Assembly: GCA_020026275.1 (NCBI GenBank) | Contig: JAHHQQ010000007.1 | Coordinates: 1 to 64,000 of the forward strand | Direction: 5' to 3' | DNA from: Bacteroidales bacterium | Lineage (GTDB): Bacteria > Bacteroidota > Bacteroidia > Bacteroidales > UBA932 | DNA length: 64,000 nucleotides | In this document: piece after piece, positions 53,605-62,117 of the stretch | How the letters are laid out: the number at the start of each line of letters is the position of its first letter | Position numbering within the stretch: position 1 is the first letter of the stretch | Position numbers and translations under genes: made by a program | The notes under the pieces: model-generated | Seen by the model: only the letters and a program-made list of their open reading frames with translations | The model's database searches: none | Told to the model about the DNA's origin: nothing

Positions 53605-55017
53605 ATGATAAAACAGGAATTAGCACTAAAGCAACAGCAGAAATTATCCCCTTTACAGATACAGACCATCAAACTCATTGAACTTCCTGTTCAAGAATTG
53701 GAGCAGCGTATCCGTCAGGAGATTGAAGAAAATCCTGTTCTGGATGACAGTACTCGGGAAAAGTCAGATGATGAAGAAACTCCGAGAGACGTTTCTCTGT
53801 CAGAAATTTCAGAGGATGACTCCATACCAAACTACAAGTTGCATGTCAACAATTACGGAAAGGATGAACGTCCGCAATACAATAGTTTTTCTGTAAAGCA
53901 GAGTTTCATGCAGAGTTTGTTGGAACAATTGGGATTCCGCTCTCTCTCTGAACATAAATTTGCGGTCGCTTCTTTCATTATCGGTAGTCTCGATGACGAT
54001 GGTTATCTTCGTAGAGACATTGAAAGCCTGGTAGACGATTTGGCGTTCCGAGCCAATATCGAGACTACTTCTGAAGAGATTCTGGAGTTGCTTTCCATCA
54101 TTCAGGAACTGGAGCCGGCCGGAGTGGGAGCCAGAGACTTGAGAGAATGTCTTCTGATTCAGCTACGTGGAATGAAGCAAACGGAGGATGTCCAGAATGC
54201 AATCCGGATTGTGGACGGCTTCTTTCAGGAATTCTCCAGCCGCCATTTCAGCAAGATCATGTCCAAATTGGGACTGGACAAGGAAGAGATGAAACGTGCG
54301 ATGGACAAGATTGTCAAGTTGAACCCTTCTCCAGGTGGACTGGTGGATGATTCGTACAATGACCAGGCGCAGCAGATCGTACCGGATTTTGTCCTGGACT
54401 ATTCTGACGGCAATCTGGAACTGACCATGCCCCGTTTTTCCATTCCGGAAATCAAGATCAGTCCGAGATACAATGAAATTCTGAAGGATTCTGCCAACAA
54501 TACAGACCGGAGGCAGAAGGAGGCGATGTCTTTCATCAAACAGAAGCTGGATTCCGCAAAATGGTTTGTCGAGGCGCTCAAGCAACGTCACAATACGCTG
54601 TATTCCACCATGAAGGCCATTGTGGACTATCAGCATGAATACTTTATCGATGGAGATGAATCCAATCTCAAGCCGATGGTTCTTAAGGATATCGCTGAAG
54701 TGACCGGATTTGACATTTCCACTATCTCCCGTGTTGTAAACAGCAAGTACATCGAAACGCATTTCGGCATCTTCCCGTTGAAATATTTCTTCTCCGAAGG
54801 TCTGGAAAATCAGGATGGGGATGAGGTCTCCACCAGAAAATTGAAGATGGTCCTCCAGGAATGTGTCGATGCCGAAGACAAGCGCAGACCGTTGACCGAT
54901 GACCAGCTGGTCGCTGAAATGACGGAACGCGGATACAAGGTCGCCCGTCGGACAATTGCCAAATACCGAGACCAGTTAGGTATTCCTAAGGCTCGGCTCC
55001 GTAAGGAACTTATATAG
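53605..55017 (+). CDS. rpoN: RNA polymerase sigma-54 factor
   Basis: A 470-residue sigma factor that needs an AAA+ activator to open promoters. The N-terminal Gln/Leu-rich region I (LKQQQKLSPLQIQTIKLIE) interacts with activators, an acidic region II follows (about 55-85), and the C-terminal RpoN box ARRTIAKYR near 446 contacts the -24 element. No sigma-54 activator gene is visible in the window. Its context with two envelope proteins is notable, but the regulatory link is unproven. The operon ends at a perfect palindrome. Confidence 0.95.
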   Translation: MIKQELALKQQQKLSPLQIQTIKLIELPVQELEQRIRQEIEENPVLDDSTREKSDDEETPRDVSLSEISEDDSIPNYKLHVNNYGKDERPQYNSFSVKQSFMQSLLEQLGFRSLSEHKFAVASFIIGSLDDDGYLRRDIESLVDDLAFRANIETTSEEILELLSIIQELEPAGVGARDLRECLLIQLRGMKQTEDVQNAIRIVDGFFQEFSSRHFSKIMSKLGLDKEEMKRAMDKIVKLNPSPGGLVDDSYNDQAQQIVPDFVLDYSDGNLELTMPRFSIPEIKISPRYNEILKDSANNTDRRQKEAMSFIKQKLDSAKWFVEALKQRHNTLYSTMKAIVDYQHEYFIDGDESNLKPMVLKDIAEVTGFDISTISRVVNSKYIETHFGIFPLKYFFSEGLENQDGDEVSTRKLKMVLQECVDAEDKRRPLTDDQLVAEMTERGYKVARRTIAKYRDQLGIPKARLRKELI

Positions 55018-55037
55018 GAATGATAATTGGAACCGAT

Positions 55038-55073
55038 AAAAGAATCCCCACAGCATGCTGTGGGGATTCTTTT
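55038..55073. terminator. Perfect palindromic bidirectional terminator
   Basis: A 36-base perfect palindrome (AAAAGAATCCCCACAGCA and its mirror) between rpoN and the convergent upp gene. In RNA it forms an 18-base-pair hairpin minus the loop bases, with A and T tracts at the two ends. Confidence 0.93.
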
Positions 55074-55090
55074 CATATAGAAATATTGAA

Positions 55091-55744
55091 CTAGAGTTTC
55101 TTTCCGTATGCAAGGTCTCCGGCATCTCCCAAACCGGGCACAATGTAGGAGTGGCTGGTCAGTTCTTCATCAAGAGCTGCTGTCCAGAGGGTGATTTCAT
55201 CCTTTGGAAGGGTCTTTTGCAGATATTCAACGGCGAAAACGCTTGCTACCGGGCATACGAGGTGAGTATGTTTAGGTTTGCCGTCTTTGCAAAGATAGTT
55301 ATAGGTGATTTCAATGGAAGAACCGGTGGCCAGCATGGTGTCTGCAAGAATAAGAATCTTGCCTTCAATGTCTGGGGCGGTGGCATATTCCACATTTATA
55401 TGGAAAGAGTCACCTTTGTCATATTTCCTGTAAGCTGCGATGAAAGCATTTTCTGCATTGTCAAAGACATCGAGGATGCCTTTGTGGAGAGGAAGGCCGG
55501 CACGGAGAATGGTTGCAACCACAATCTTGTCGTCGGGAGTGTTGATCTCTGCGGTACCGAGAGGGGTAGTAACTGATTTCTTGGAGTAGTTCAGTGTCTT
55601 GCTCAGTTCATATCCGAAGATGTGTCCCAATCTTTCAAGATTGGTGCGGAACCGCAATCTGTCTTTCTGGATATTCTTGTCGCGCATTTGCGCAATGTAA
55701 TCATTGAGGACTGAATTAGTCTCACCGAGATTGATAACTTTCAT
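55091..55744 (-). CDS. upp: Uracil phosphoribosyltransferase
   Basis: Salvages uracil to UMP with PRPP. The 217-residue protein has TILRAGLPLHKGI near 78 and the PRPP loop ILADTMLATGSS near 134, then LVPGLGDAGDLAYG at the C terminus, which binds uracil in this family. Preceded by radC (36-base gap) and carrying its own -7 box (TAAATTTG at 55776-55783, overlapping the radC stop), so it may be partly independent. Confidence 0.94.
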   Translation of the reverse strand: MKVINLGETNSVLNDYIAQMRDKNIQKDRLRFRTNLERLGHIFGYELSKTLNYSKKSVTTPLGTAEINTPDDKIVVATILRAGLPLHKGILDVFDNAENAFIAAYRKYDKGDSFHINVEYATAPDIEGKILILADTMLATGSSIEITYNYLCKDGKPKHTHLVCPVASVFAVEYLQKTLPKDEITLWTAALDEELTSHSYIVPGLGDAGDLAYGKKL

Positions 55745-55775
55745 TGATTTCGAATATTTTGGTTTACTCGAAAAA

Positions 55776-55783
55776 CAAATTTA
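55776..55783 (-). promoter_or_regulatory. -7 box of upp
   Basis: TAAATTTG on the minus strand, 31 bases before the upp ATG and touching the radC stop codon. No clear -33. Confidence 0.35.
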
Positions 55784-56497
55784 ATCATTTTTATTGGAAA
55801 AACCGTTGTTTTCAACGATTGTTACAGAATTGTCCGAAAAACTGAAGAATTGATTGTCAGAAATGACAATGTGGTCAATTAAGGAAACGTCAAAAGGCTC
55901 GAGAGCTTTCTTCAGGTGTTCCGTTTGGCAGATGTCCGCCTTCCCTGGCCGAGAATTGCCGGAAGGATGGTTGTGTACCAGAATAATGCCGCTTGCTTTC
56001 TTTTCCAGAATTTTCCGGAGGATGATTCTGATGTCGATGACTGTGCTGCTCATCCCGCCGTACGAGAGCCGCTCTTTGGAAAGTATATAGTTGGCGCGAT
56101 TGAGGAAGATGACCCAGCATTCCTCATGGTCTAGACCTCTCATGCCGGGTGCCATCAGATTGTAGATCATTTCTGGTCCGGTAATTGAAATGCCGTTGGT
56201 GGCGGAACTCTCGCAAAATAGTTTCCGTCCCAGCTCCATGACTGCCATGATGCTGGCGGCCTTGTCTTTACCAATGCCGTTAATGGCTGTCAGCCGTTCA
56301 ATGGACATGGCCGAAAGTGCAAGCAGTGAGTGTCCGGCCAGGTTCAGCAGCTCCCTTGCCATATCAACGGCATTCTTCTGTCCGGCCCCGGTCCTTAGGA
56401 CAATGGCGAGCAGTTCGGCGGTACTCAGTGCCTCTGGCCCTTTTGCAAGCAGTTTCTCTCTCGGCCTGTCTTCTGGTGATAATTCTTTGATCTTCAT
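55781..56497 (-). CDS. radC: RadC-family JAB1/MPN metalloprotease-like protein
   Basis: A 238-residue protein: an N-terminal UPF0758 helix-hairpin-helix region (about 1-105, with LLAIVLRTGAGQKNAV and INGIGKDKAASI) and a JAB/MPN domain (about 115-235) with LVHNHPSGN near 173, whose two histidines and a later Asp would bind zinc. Historically called a DNA-repair protein; the real activity is unclear. It is a normal, full-length copy with the catalytic motif intact. Confidence 0.92.
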   Translation of the reverse strand: MKIKELSPEDRPREKLLAKGPEALSTAELLAIVLRTGAGQKNAVDMARELLNLAGHSLLALSAMSIERLTAINGIGKDKAASIMAVMELGRKLFCESSATNGISITGPEMIYNLMAPGMRGLDHEECWVIFLNRANYILSKERLSYGGMSSTVIDIRIILRKILEKKASGIILVHNHPSGNSRPGKADICQTEHLKKALEPFDVSLIDHIVISDNQFFSFSDNSVTIVENNGFSNKND

Positions 56498-56560
56498 CTT
56501 TTCCCTTTCGTGAAATGTTCATGTCTGTCTCTGAGGCGAAGATGGTAAAGAGAGAAAGAA

Positions 56561-56595
56561 AAAGCCACGGAAACTGTCTTTTGTTTCGTGGCTTT
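56561..56595 (-). terminator. Terminator after the HAD phosphatase gene
   Basis: On the minus strand AAAGCCACGAAAC pairs with GTTTCCGTGGCTTT (one bulge) and runs into TTC/TTTC. It lies 57 bases past the HAD stop. The 154-base radC-HAD gap holds nothing else. Confidence 0.75.
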
Positions 56596-56651
56596 CAATG
56601 ATTTTTTCCGGAATTGTTGTTTGGGGTTGTCTTTTTCTGATTTTTATGGTC

Positions 56652-57542
56652 TTATTTCCGATGTGACTCAATCAACAAGTCTCCCAATTCCCGAATGTCC
56701 CTCATGATGAAATCAGGTGGAAAGAATTTTGGTGCAGGATTGTTCCGGGCTTCTTCTTCCACTTTCAAGGCTGTCTCCAGGGTGGTTTCTCCAGAGAGAA
56801 CCAGCACGCCGACAGCACCGGCGTTGTGTGCCATGGCAGTGTCCGTATAGATACGGTCACCGGTCATGATGATTTCATCTGCCTGTAGGCCATGTCTGTT
56901 CATGATTCCATCCAGCATGGTCGGATCTGGTTTGCCCAGGACGATGTCCGGCTGGCGTCCGGTGGCATGTTCTATACATTTTTGAAGTGATCCGCAGTCC
57001 ACCAGAACGGTCTTTTCGTTGGTCGGACAGACTTTGTCCGGGTTGGTGGCAATGTAAGGGATTCCTTGAGCGGCCCACCAGGCGGCCCGGCAGAGCCGTG
57101 AATATTGCAGAGTCGGATCAAAGGCGACAACAAGCGCATCTGGGATGTCATCTGGATCGTCTGAGCAGGACTTGAAACCTGCCTTTTCAAACTGGCTGGC
57201 CATGGAAGGGGTGCCCAGCATGAAAAGACGCTTCGCCTGCGGATAAGTTGCCTTGATGTAGTCGATAGCGGCCAGGGAAGTGGTGTACATGTTTTCTTTG
57301 TTGGCCTGGACACCCATCCCGGCCAGTTTCTTCAGGTAATCTGACACGGATTTGGTCGGATTGTTGGTGAGGAAAGAATAGCCGATTCCATTTTTCTCCA
57401 GGTCCTCCAACATTCCGATGGTGAAGGGAAAGAGATGACTGCCCATATAGATTGTGCCGTCCATGTCAAAGGCAACGTGTTTGATTCTTTTTAGTTTTGC
57501 CCATTGTTCTGGGCCAAGGTTCTGATTGTAATTTGTGTTCAT
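56652..57542 (-). CDS. HAD-IIA family phosphatase (NagD-like)
   Basis: A 296-residue HAD-superfamily hydrolase. The nucleophile motif FDMDGTIYMG is near 26-35, the second motif SFLTNNPTKS near 55, a C2 cap lies between, and the final acid motif MTGDRIYTDTAMA is near 216-228. NagD-like enzymes dephosphorylate small phosphorylated metabolites; the substrate is unknown. It follows the carboxyltransferase gene by 56 bases, and both may be on one transcript ending at the hairpin at 56561-56595. Confidence 0.85.
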   Translation of the reverse strand: MNTNYNQNLGPEQWAKLKRIKHVAFDMDGTIYMGSHLFPFTIGMLEDLEKNGIGYSFLTNNPTKSVSDYLKKLAGMGVQANKENMYTTSLAAIDYIKATYPQAKRLFMLGTPSMASQFEKAGFKSCSDDPDDIPDALVVAFDPTLQYSRLCRAAWWAAQGIPYIATNPDKVCPTNEKTVLVDCGSLQKCIEHATGRQPDIVLGKPDPTMLDGIMNRHGLQADEIIMTGDRIYTDTAMAHNAGAVGVLVLSGETTLETALKVEEEARNNPAPKFFPPDFIMRDIRELGDLLIESHRK

Positions 57543-57598
57543 ATTTTTGTCAAAGTCTTGGTCTCTCGGATGAGAAATTGGCTTTTTTCGTGTCTGAA

Positions 57599-59401
57599 TT
57601 ATTCTGTTGGAAGATTGTCTTCTTGGACAAAGGCGACAATTTGTCCTTTGACTGCATTGTTTCCCTGTTTGGCGGTTATGGCGACAATTCTTCCACTGAT
57701 GGCAGGAACAATCTCTTCTATTCCATAATAGGTCTGGATGTATCCCATGGCTTGCCCAGCAGTTACTTTAGTGCCTGTCATCGGAGCTGAGGAGGTGTCG
57801 TTCATGTCCATTTCCCAAATCAGTTTGCCTTTTGCCGGGACCTGGACGGGGACAGCATGAGGGTATTTCCGTGTATATTCTTCTATGTCGAAGGCTGGCA
57901 TTTCTACAACAGGACGGATCACATTGACCGGAGCATTGGCTTTCTTCTTCATCTCTTCCAGTTCTGCATCAAATCTCTCTTTTGCAATTCCGTTTTTGTA
58001 GTCTCTGTATTGTCTCTCATGCATGGCGAATTCGAAGAGCTCTTCCTGATCCTTTCCTTCGTCCCATCCTTCTTCTTTCATCATCTTCTGGTATCGGGGG
58101 AGGGCATCTGGATAGGCATCTTGCGGATCGCCTGTGTAGAATTCCAGTCCTTTCTCTTTGGCGAGGCCGACGATTTCAGGAGCCAGCTGTCCTGGCAGTT
58201 TTCCCATTTTTCCCAGAATCATGTTCCAAGTGTCCTTGTCGATAGTGGTCCATCTTGGTTTTCCGTTCAAGATGTTGAGCAGGTTCATCAGAGCTGTATT
58301 CTTGACATATTGGCTGAAAGGAGTGACTAATGGTGGATAACCCAGTCTTGGCCAGACATACTCCACTTCTTGGAAAAGTTTCACCATTAAAGTGTCCAAA
58401 CTGATTTCAGGTCGGCCGTGGGCTTTCTCTGAAGCATTGATTGCATTCAGGAAGCCTTTGAGATCGGCCATCATGGAGCCCATCATGCCGCCTGGAAGGC
58501 CACAGCCTACGAGCAAGGAGGACATTCTTGAGTTTTCAGGATTGATCCAGTAGCCCAGAAAATCATCCATGAATTTCTGGGTGAGCCTTCTGACTTCCAT
58601 GTAGGCATCCATATTCAAGTCTTTGACGAGGAAGCCATCCGCCTTCATCATTTCGCGTATAGTGATGATGTCAGGATGAACTTTCCCCCATGACAATGGT
58701 TCAACGGCACAGTCCAGTATGTCCGCTCCGGCGCGGGCAACTTCCAACATGGATGCAGGGGAGAAGCCGGGACCGGTGTGTCCATGGTATTGTACGATGA
58801 TGTGTGGATATTTCTTTTTGATGGTGGCTACCAGCTGGGCCAGATCAGAGGGTCTTCCGATACCGGCCATGTCCTTGAGGCAAATCTCGTCTGCTCCATA
58901 TGTGACGACTTTGTCCACAATGTCCATGTAATATTCAGTAGTGTGGATGGGGGAGTGAGTGATGGACAAGGCTGCTTGTGAAATCATTCCTCCTTTTTTT
59001 GCTCCTTCTACGGACCGCTTCAGATTCCTATGGTCGTTGAGTCCGCAGAAAGAACGTGCAATGTCCGTCCCCTGCTTCTTCTTGACCTTGAACATGAGTT
59101 CACGGATATCTGCAGGAACAGGATTCATGCGCAGGGCGTTGAGACCTCTTTCGAGCATATGGGTCTGGATGCCGGCCTTGTTGAAAGGTTCTGTCCATTT
59201 TCTGACAGCCACGTTTGGATTTTCACCAAAGAGAAGGTTCACTTGTTCAAAAGCACCTCCGTTGGTTTCAACACGGTCAAAACATTTCATGTCAATGATG
59301 GCAGGGGCAACTTCCACCAGCTGGCTGACTCTCGGAACATATTTTCCGGAGGACTGCCACATGTCTCTATATACAAGGGAGAACTTGATTTCTCTTTTCA
59401 T
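57599..59401 (-). CDS. Oxaloacetate decarboxylase/pyruvate carboxylase-type carboxyltransferase subunit with degenerate biotinyl domain
   Basis: A 600-residue protein. Residues 1-300 are an HMGL-like TIM barrel (FSLVYRDMWQSSGKYVPR, SFCGLNDHRN, DEICLKDMAGIGRP, YHGHTGPGF) with the metal/active-site elements of the OadA/PycB carboxyltransferase, then the conserved carboxylase domain (about 300-470). The last 75 residues look like a biotinyl carrier domain (GTKVTAGQAMGY...IVAFVQED), but the lysine motif EAMKM is replaced by QTYYG at about 555-560. It therefore probably works with a separate biotin carrier or has another role. No carrier or decarboxylase beta/gamma genes lie nearby. Confidence 0.87.
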   Translation of the reverse strand: MKREIKFSLVYRDMWQSSGKYVPRVSQLVEVAPAIIDMKCFDRVETNGGAFEQVNLLFGENPNVAVRKWTEPFNKAGIQTHMLERGLNALRMNPVPADIRELMFKVKKKQGTDIARSFCGLNDHRNLKRSVEGAKKGGMISQAALSITHSPIHTTEYYMDIVDKVVTYGADEICLKDMAGIGRPSDLAQLVATIKKKYPHIIVQYHGHTGPGFSPASMLEVARAGADILDCAVEPLSWGKVHPDIITIREMMKADGFLVKDLNMDAYMEVRRLTQKFMDDFLGYWINPENSRMSSLLVGCGLPGGMMGSMMADLKGFLNAINASEKAHGRPEISLDTLMVKLFQEVEYVWPRLGYPPLVTPFSQYVKNTALMNLLNILNGKPRWTTIDKDTWNMILGKMGKLPGQLAPEIVGLAKEKGLEFYTGDPQDAYPDALPRYQKMMKEEGWDEGKDQEELFEFAMHERQYRDYKNGIAKERFDAELEEMKKKANAPVNVIRPVVEMPAFDIEEYTRKYPHAVPVQVPAKGKLIWEMDMNDTSSAPMTGTKVTAGQAMGYIQTYYGIEEIVPAISGRIVAITAKQGNNAVKGQIVAFVQEDNLPTE

Positions 59402-59492
59402 GTCACAAATCTTTTAGAATTGTTGTAAATTGCTGATATGTAATTGTCTGTACATGAATGGGGACTCAGTATCATTTATCGGCAAATCCTTA

Positions 59493-59500
59493 CAAATATA
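59493..59500 (-). promoter_or_regulatory. -7 box of the carboxyltransferase gene
   Basis: TATATTTG on the minus strand, 92 bases before the ATG at 59401; the leader between shows no gene. No clear -33. The rest of this 237-base gap has T-rich tracts and the tRNA-His promoter. Confidence 0.4.
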
Positions 59501-59594
59501 GTATATATTTCGGAAGCTGATACTCTGATATCATCTATTTTCCTTTCTGTTCTGATGGATTTTCGAATTTTTTTTGATTTTTTTTGAGAAAAAT

Positions 59595-59625
59595 ATTGCA
59601 GTGGAATAAAAAAATACTATATTTG
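59595..59625 (+). promoter_or_regulatory. Promoter of tRNA-His
   Basis: TTG, 20 bases, then TATATTTG: a full match to the bacteroidete pattern, ending 13 bases before the tRNA. Confidence 0.8.
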
Positions 59626-59638
59626 CAGTCCTAAACAT

Positions 59639-59715
59639 GGTGCCTGTAGTTCAGTTGGTAGAGCGCCAGATTGTGGTTCTGGTTGTCGAGGGTTCGAGCC
59701 CCTTCGGGCACCCCA
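59639..59715 (+). tRNA. tRNA-His (anticodon GTG)
   Basis: Acceptor GTGCCTG/CGGGCAC, D arm GTTC...GAGC, anticodon stem CCAGA/TCTGG with loop TTGTGGT, and T loop GGTTCGAGCC. The extra 5' G (59639) that histidine tRNAs need as G-1 is encoded opposite discriminator C, and the 3' CCA is encoded (59713-59715). It has its own promoter and terminator. Confidence 0.96.
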
Positions 59716-59721
59716 ACGGAG

Positions 59722-59755
59722 CAAAAAGCCTGTCAGATTTCTGACAGGCTTTTTG
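59722..59755 (+). terminator. Terminator of tRNA-His
   Basis: CAAAAAGCCTGTCAG pairs perfectly with CTGACAGGCTTTTTG around ATTT, seven bases after the tRNA. Confidence 0.92.
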
Positions 59756-59784
59756 ATTTTCATCGGCAGGCTGGGAGAAAGAGG

Positions 59785-59829
59785 AAAAATATAACCCGGA
59801 AACTTGTTTGGTTTCCGGGTTATATTTTT
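59785..59829. terminator. Perfect 19-base-pair terminator
   Basis: AAAAATATAACCCGGAAAC pairs perfectly with GTTTCCGGGTTATATTTTT around TTGTTTG. It sits 42 bases past the stop of the leftward lipoprotein gene and also backs up the tRNA-His terminator. Confidence 0.9.
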
Positions 59830-59870
59830 GTACCAGATGGATTTAGTCTGAAATTCTAATGTATATGGCT

Positions 59871-60527
59871 TTATTGGTTGCCTGCACGATTGTTCCCGTT
59901 GTTGATTTTGATTTGGACGTCTATTTCTGGATTGACCATGAACGGCTTGTAATCTGTCGTGAAGAATATCTGCTGATATTGGATGCCTGATTCTCCTTGG
60001 ATGATTTCTTTGGAAGGGATATGATCCTCTGGACTGTGTCTTCTTACTGTAAAGACAAGTTGTTCAGGTGTGCTATCCACATCATTGTATTCAATGGTGA
60101 AGGTGTCCTGCGTGTTGAGGTTCCGCTTGGGATAGAAGACATTCAGGTTCAATCGGTGGCGGCTGCCTTTCCAGGCTTGAAAAATGATGGTTGTATCGTT
60201 CCCTGTCAGAGTTTCTCCGATATCAGATGCTTTGACTGCCGGTTGTACGTTCACTTCAGCATATTTTTTCAGCCTGATATTGAATTTGCCGTTTTCGGAT
60301 TGCGAAAGGAGATCGCTGACCAGAAATACTCGCTGGCAGTTGCGCCACATGCCGTCGCTTTTGTCTTCTGTTACAATATAGCGGAGTTGGGAATCGGTGA
60401 CAAGTTCACCGTTGACTACGTCCGCCATGGTCTGGTCGTTGTAGATTCCGAATTCATTTTTGTTGCAGGAGATTGCCATGAGTACGCTCAACAAGATAAG
60501 GCCGGCAATCTGATAGGTTCTTTTCAT
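59871..60527 (-). CDS. Lipoprotein of unknown function (possibly NigD-like)
   Basis: A 218-residue lipoprotein with lipobox Cys21 (LMAISC). The mature part is beta-rich; an N-terminal small barrel-like half is followed by a second strand-rich half with LNVFYP...DTFTIEYNDVDSTPEQLVFTVRRHS. The layout recalls NigD-like lipoproteins of Bacteroidota, but the match is from pattern only. The start MKRTYQIA is preferred to an ATG three codons upstream. It is 24 bases downstream of the Fur-family gene and probably co-transcribed with it. Confidence 0.65.
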   Translation of the reverse strand: MKRTYQIAGLILLSVLMAISCNKNEFGIYNDQTMADVVNGELVTDSQLRYIVTEDKSDGMWRNCQRVFLVSDLLSQSENGKFNIRLKKYAEVNVQPAVKASDIGETLTGNDTTIIFQAWKGSRHRLNLNVFYPKRNLNTQDTFTIEYNDVDSTPEQLVFTVRRHSPEDHIPSKEIIQGESGIQYQQIFFTTDYKPFMVNPEIDVQIKINNGNNRAGNQ

Positions 60528-60551
60528 ATTTGTCATTATTTTGTCAGGAAA

Positions 60552-61022
60552 TTATTTGTCTTTGTTTTCGGGAAGCTTGTGGGATTTTGTTGGATGGCAG
60601 AGAATCTGGATGTCGATTCCGTCCACTTTGAATCCCCTGAAGTGCTTCTGGGAAAGATGGCGCCGGATCATTTCCATCAGTTGGTCATCGACGACATCTT
60701 TGTAGGTGTTGTTGCAAGTGTCATAAAGATGGATGTGTTCCTTTGTATTGATGTCAAAGTACATTTTGTTGTTGGAACTCAACCTTGAATGGTAGAATCC
60801 AAGCAGGGCCAACTGGCTCATGATGTTGTAGATAGTTGCGGCGGTAATTTTAGTACCTCCTTCTGCATGAATTTCCTCTTCAATCATGTCTGCACTGGCA
60901 TGACCCAGTTTCAACATGGCCTGGTGGACTGCCAGGCGTTGCTTGGTGGCTTTCAGGGATACCTTTTTCAGCATCTGTTTGAACTCCTCCATGGAATAGG
61001 TATTGTGGCTGTTCACAATCAT
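60552..61022 (-). CDS. Fur-family transcriptional regulator
   Basis: A 156-residue winged-helix regulator: ATKQRLAVHQAMLKLGHASADMIEEE (about 25-50) and TAATIYNIMSQLALLGF (about 60-76) are the Fur DNA-binding elements, and HIHLYD (96-101) supplies metal ligands. The two CxxC structural zinc motifs of classical Fur/PerR are missing (single Cys103 and Cys142). It could respond to iron, manganese or peroxide; being divergent from thioredoxin reductase favours a redox role (inference). A -7 box (TATATTTG at 61059-61066) lies 37 bases upstream. Confidence 0.85.
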   Translation of the reverse strand: MIVNSHNTYSMEEFKQMLKKVSLKATKQRLAVHQAMLKLGHASADMIEEEIHAEGGTKITAATIYNIMSQLALLGFYHSRLSSNNKMYFDINTKEHIHLYDTCNNTYKDVVDDQLMEMIRRHLSQKHFRGFKVDGIDIQILCHPTKSHKLPENKDK

Positions 61023-61058
61023 AAAATAGGTCTAATTTATAATCTTTCTAATTTCGTG

Positions 61059-61120
61059 CAAATATATTGATAGTTTTTGAAACATGAATGGATATTGTGC
61101 ATTTTTATTTAGTATATTTG
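61059..61120. promoter_or_regulatory. Divergent -7 boxes for the Fur-family gene and trxB
   Basis: TATATTTG on the minus strand (61059-61066) faces the regulator gene, and TATATTTG on the + strand (61113-61120) faces trxB. The two promoters are 46 bases apart, so one bound regulator could affect both. -33 spacing is not ideal for either. Confidence 0.45.
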
Positions 61121-61181
61121 TAAAATATATATTATCAGTCCATTTTGGGCGAATTGAACAAATTACAAAACAAGTTATAAG

Positions 61182-62108
61182 ATGGAAAAGGTAAGATGTC
61201 TCATAATCGGTTCAGGTCCTGCCGGTTATACTTCTGCGATATATACTTCAAGGGCTTCTGTCCATCCTGTTCTATATGAAGGAATCCAGCCGGGCGGCCA
61301 GTTGACCACTACAACATTGGTGGAGAATTATCCTGGTTTCGAGCATGGAGTGGATGCCAATGTGCTCATGACTCAGATGAAGGCACAGGCCAAGAGTTTT
61401 GGCGCTGATGTCCGTTCCGGTTTCATTGAGTCCATAGATTTGTCCGGAAGACCATTCCATGCAGTGGATAGCAACGGAAATGAATTGGAGGCAGAGTCGG
61501 TCATCATTGCTACAGGGGCGACTGCACGTTATCTGGGATTGCCTTCTGAAGAGAAATTCAAAGGTCTGGGTGTGTCTGCCTGTGCAACATGTGACGGCTT
61601 TTTCTACAGAGGCAAGGTGGTAGCTGTCGTCGGTGGTGGGGATAGTGCGTGTGAAGAAGCTACTTATTTGGCAGGTCTTTGTAAGAAAGTTTATATGATA
61701 GTCCGAAGGGATGTGTTTCGTGCTTCCAAGGCCATGCAGGAACGAGTATTCAATACCCCGAACATTGAGATCCTTTGGAATTGCAATACGCAGGAGGTCT
61801 TGGGAGATATGAGTGGAGTTACGGGTGCCAGACTGGTTAGAAATTCCGGAGAGATTTTCGATATACAGATTGATGGTTTTTTCTTGGGAATAGGTCACCA
61901 TCCTAATTCTGAACTGGTTTCCAAGTGGGTCTCCACGGATTCCGATGGTTATATCCTGACAGAGGGAAAGAGTTCCCGCACGAATGTGGAAGGTGTCTTT
62001 GCTGCGGGCGATGTTCAAGACCGCAATTACAGACAGGCCATCACTGCCGCCGCATCTGGCTGTATGGCGGCTTTGGAGGTGGAAAGGTTTCTTAATTCCC
62101 AAAAATAA
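61182..62108 (+). CDS. trxB: Thioredoxin reductase
   Basis: NADPH-dependent flavoprotein that reduces thioredoxin. The 308-residue protein has the FAD loop IGSGPAGYTSAIY near 10, the redox centre CATC at about 134-137 (SACATCDGFFYRG), the NADPH loop VVGGGDSACEEATYLA near 150, and GVFAAGDVQDRNYRQA near 270. All catalytic parts are intact. First gene of a + strand run: bamD follows after 9 bases. Confidence 0.95.
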   Translation: MEKVRCLIIGSGPAGYTSAIYTSRASVHPVLYEGIQPGGQLTTTTLVENYPGFEHGVDANVLMTQMKAQAKSFGADVRSGFIESIDLSGRPFHAVDSNGNELEAESVIIATGATARYLGLPSEEKFKGLGVSACATCDGFFYRGKVVAVVGGGDSACEEATYLAGLCKKVYMIVRRDVFRASKAMQERVFNTPNIEILWNCNTQEVLGDMSGVTGARLVRNSGEIFDIQIDGFFLGIGHHPNSELVSKWVSTDSDGYILTEGKSSRTNVEGVFAAGDVQDRNYRQAITAAASGCMAALEVERFLNSQK

Positions 62109-62117
62109 ATTTAAGGA

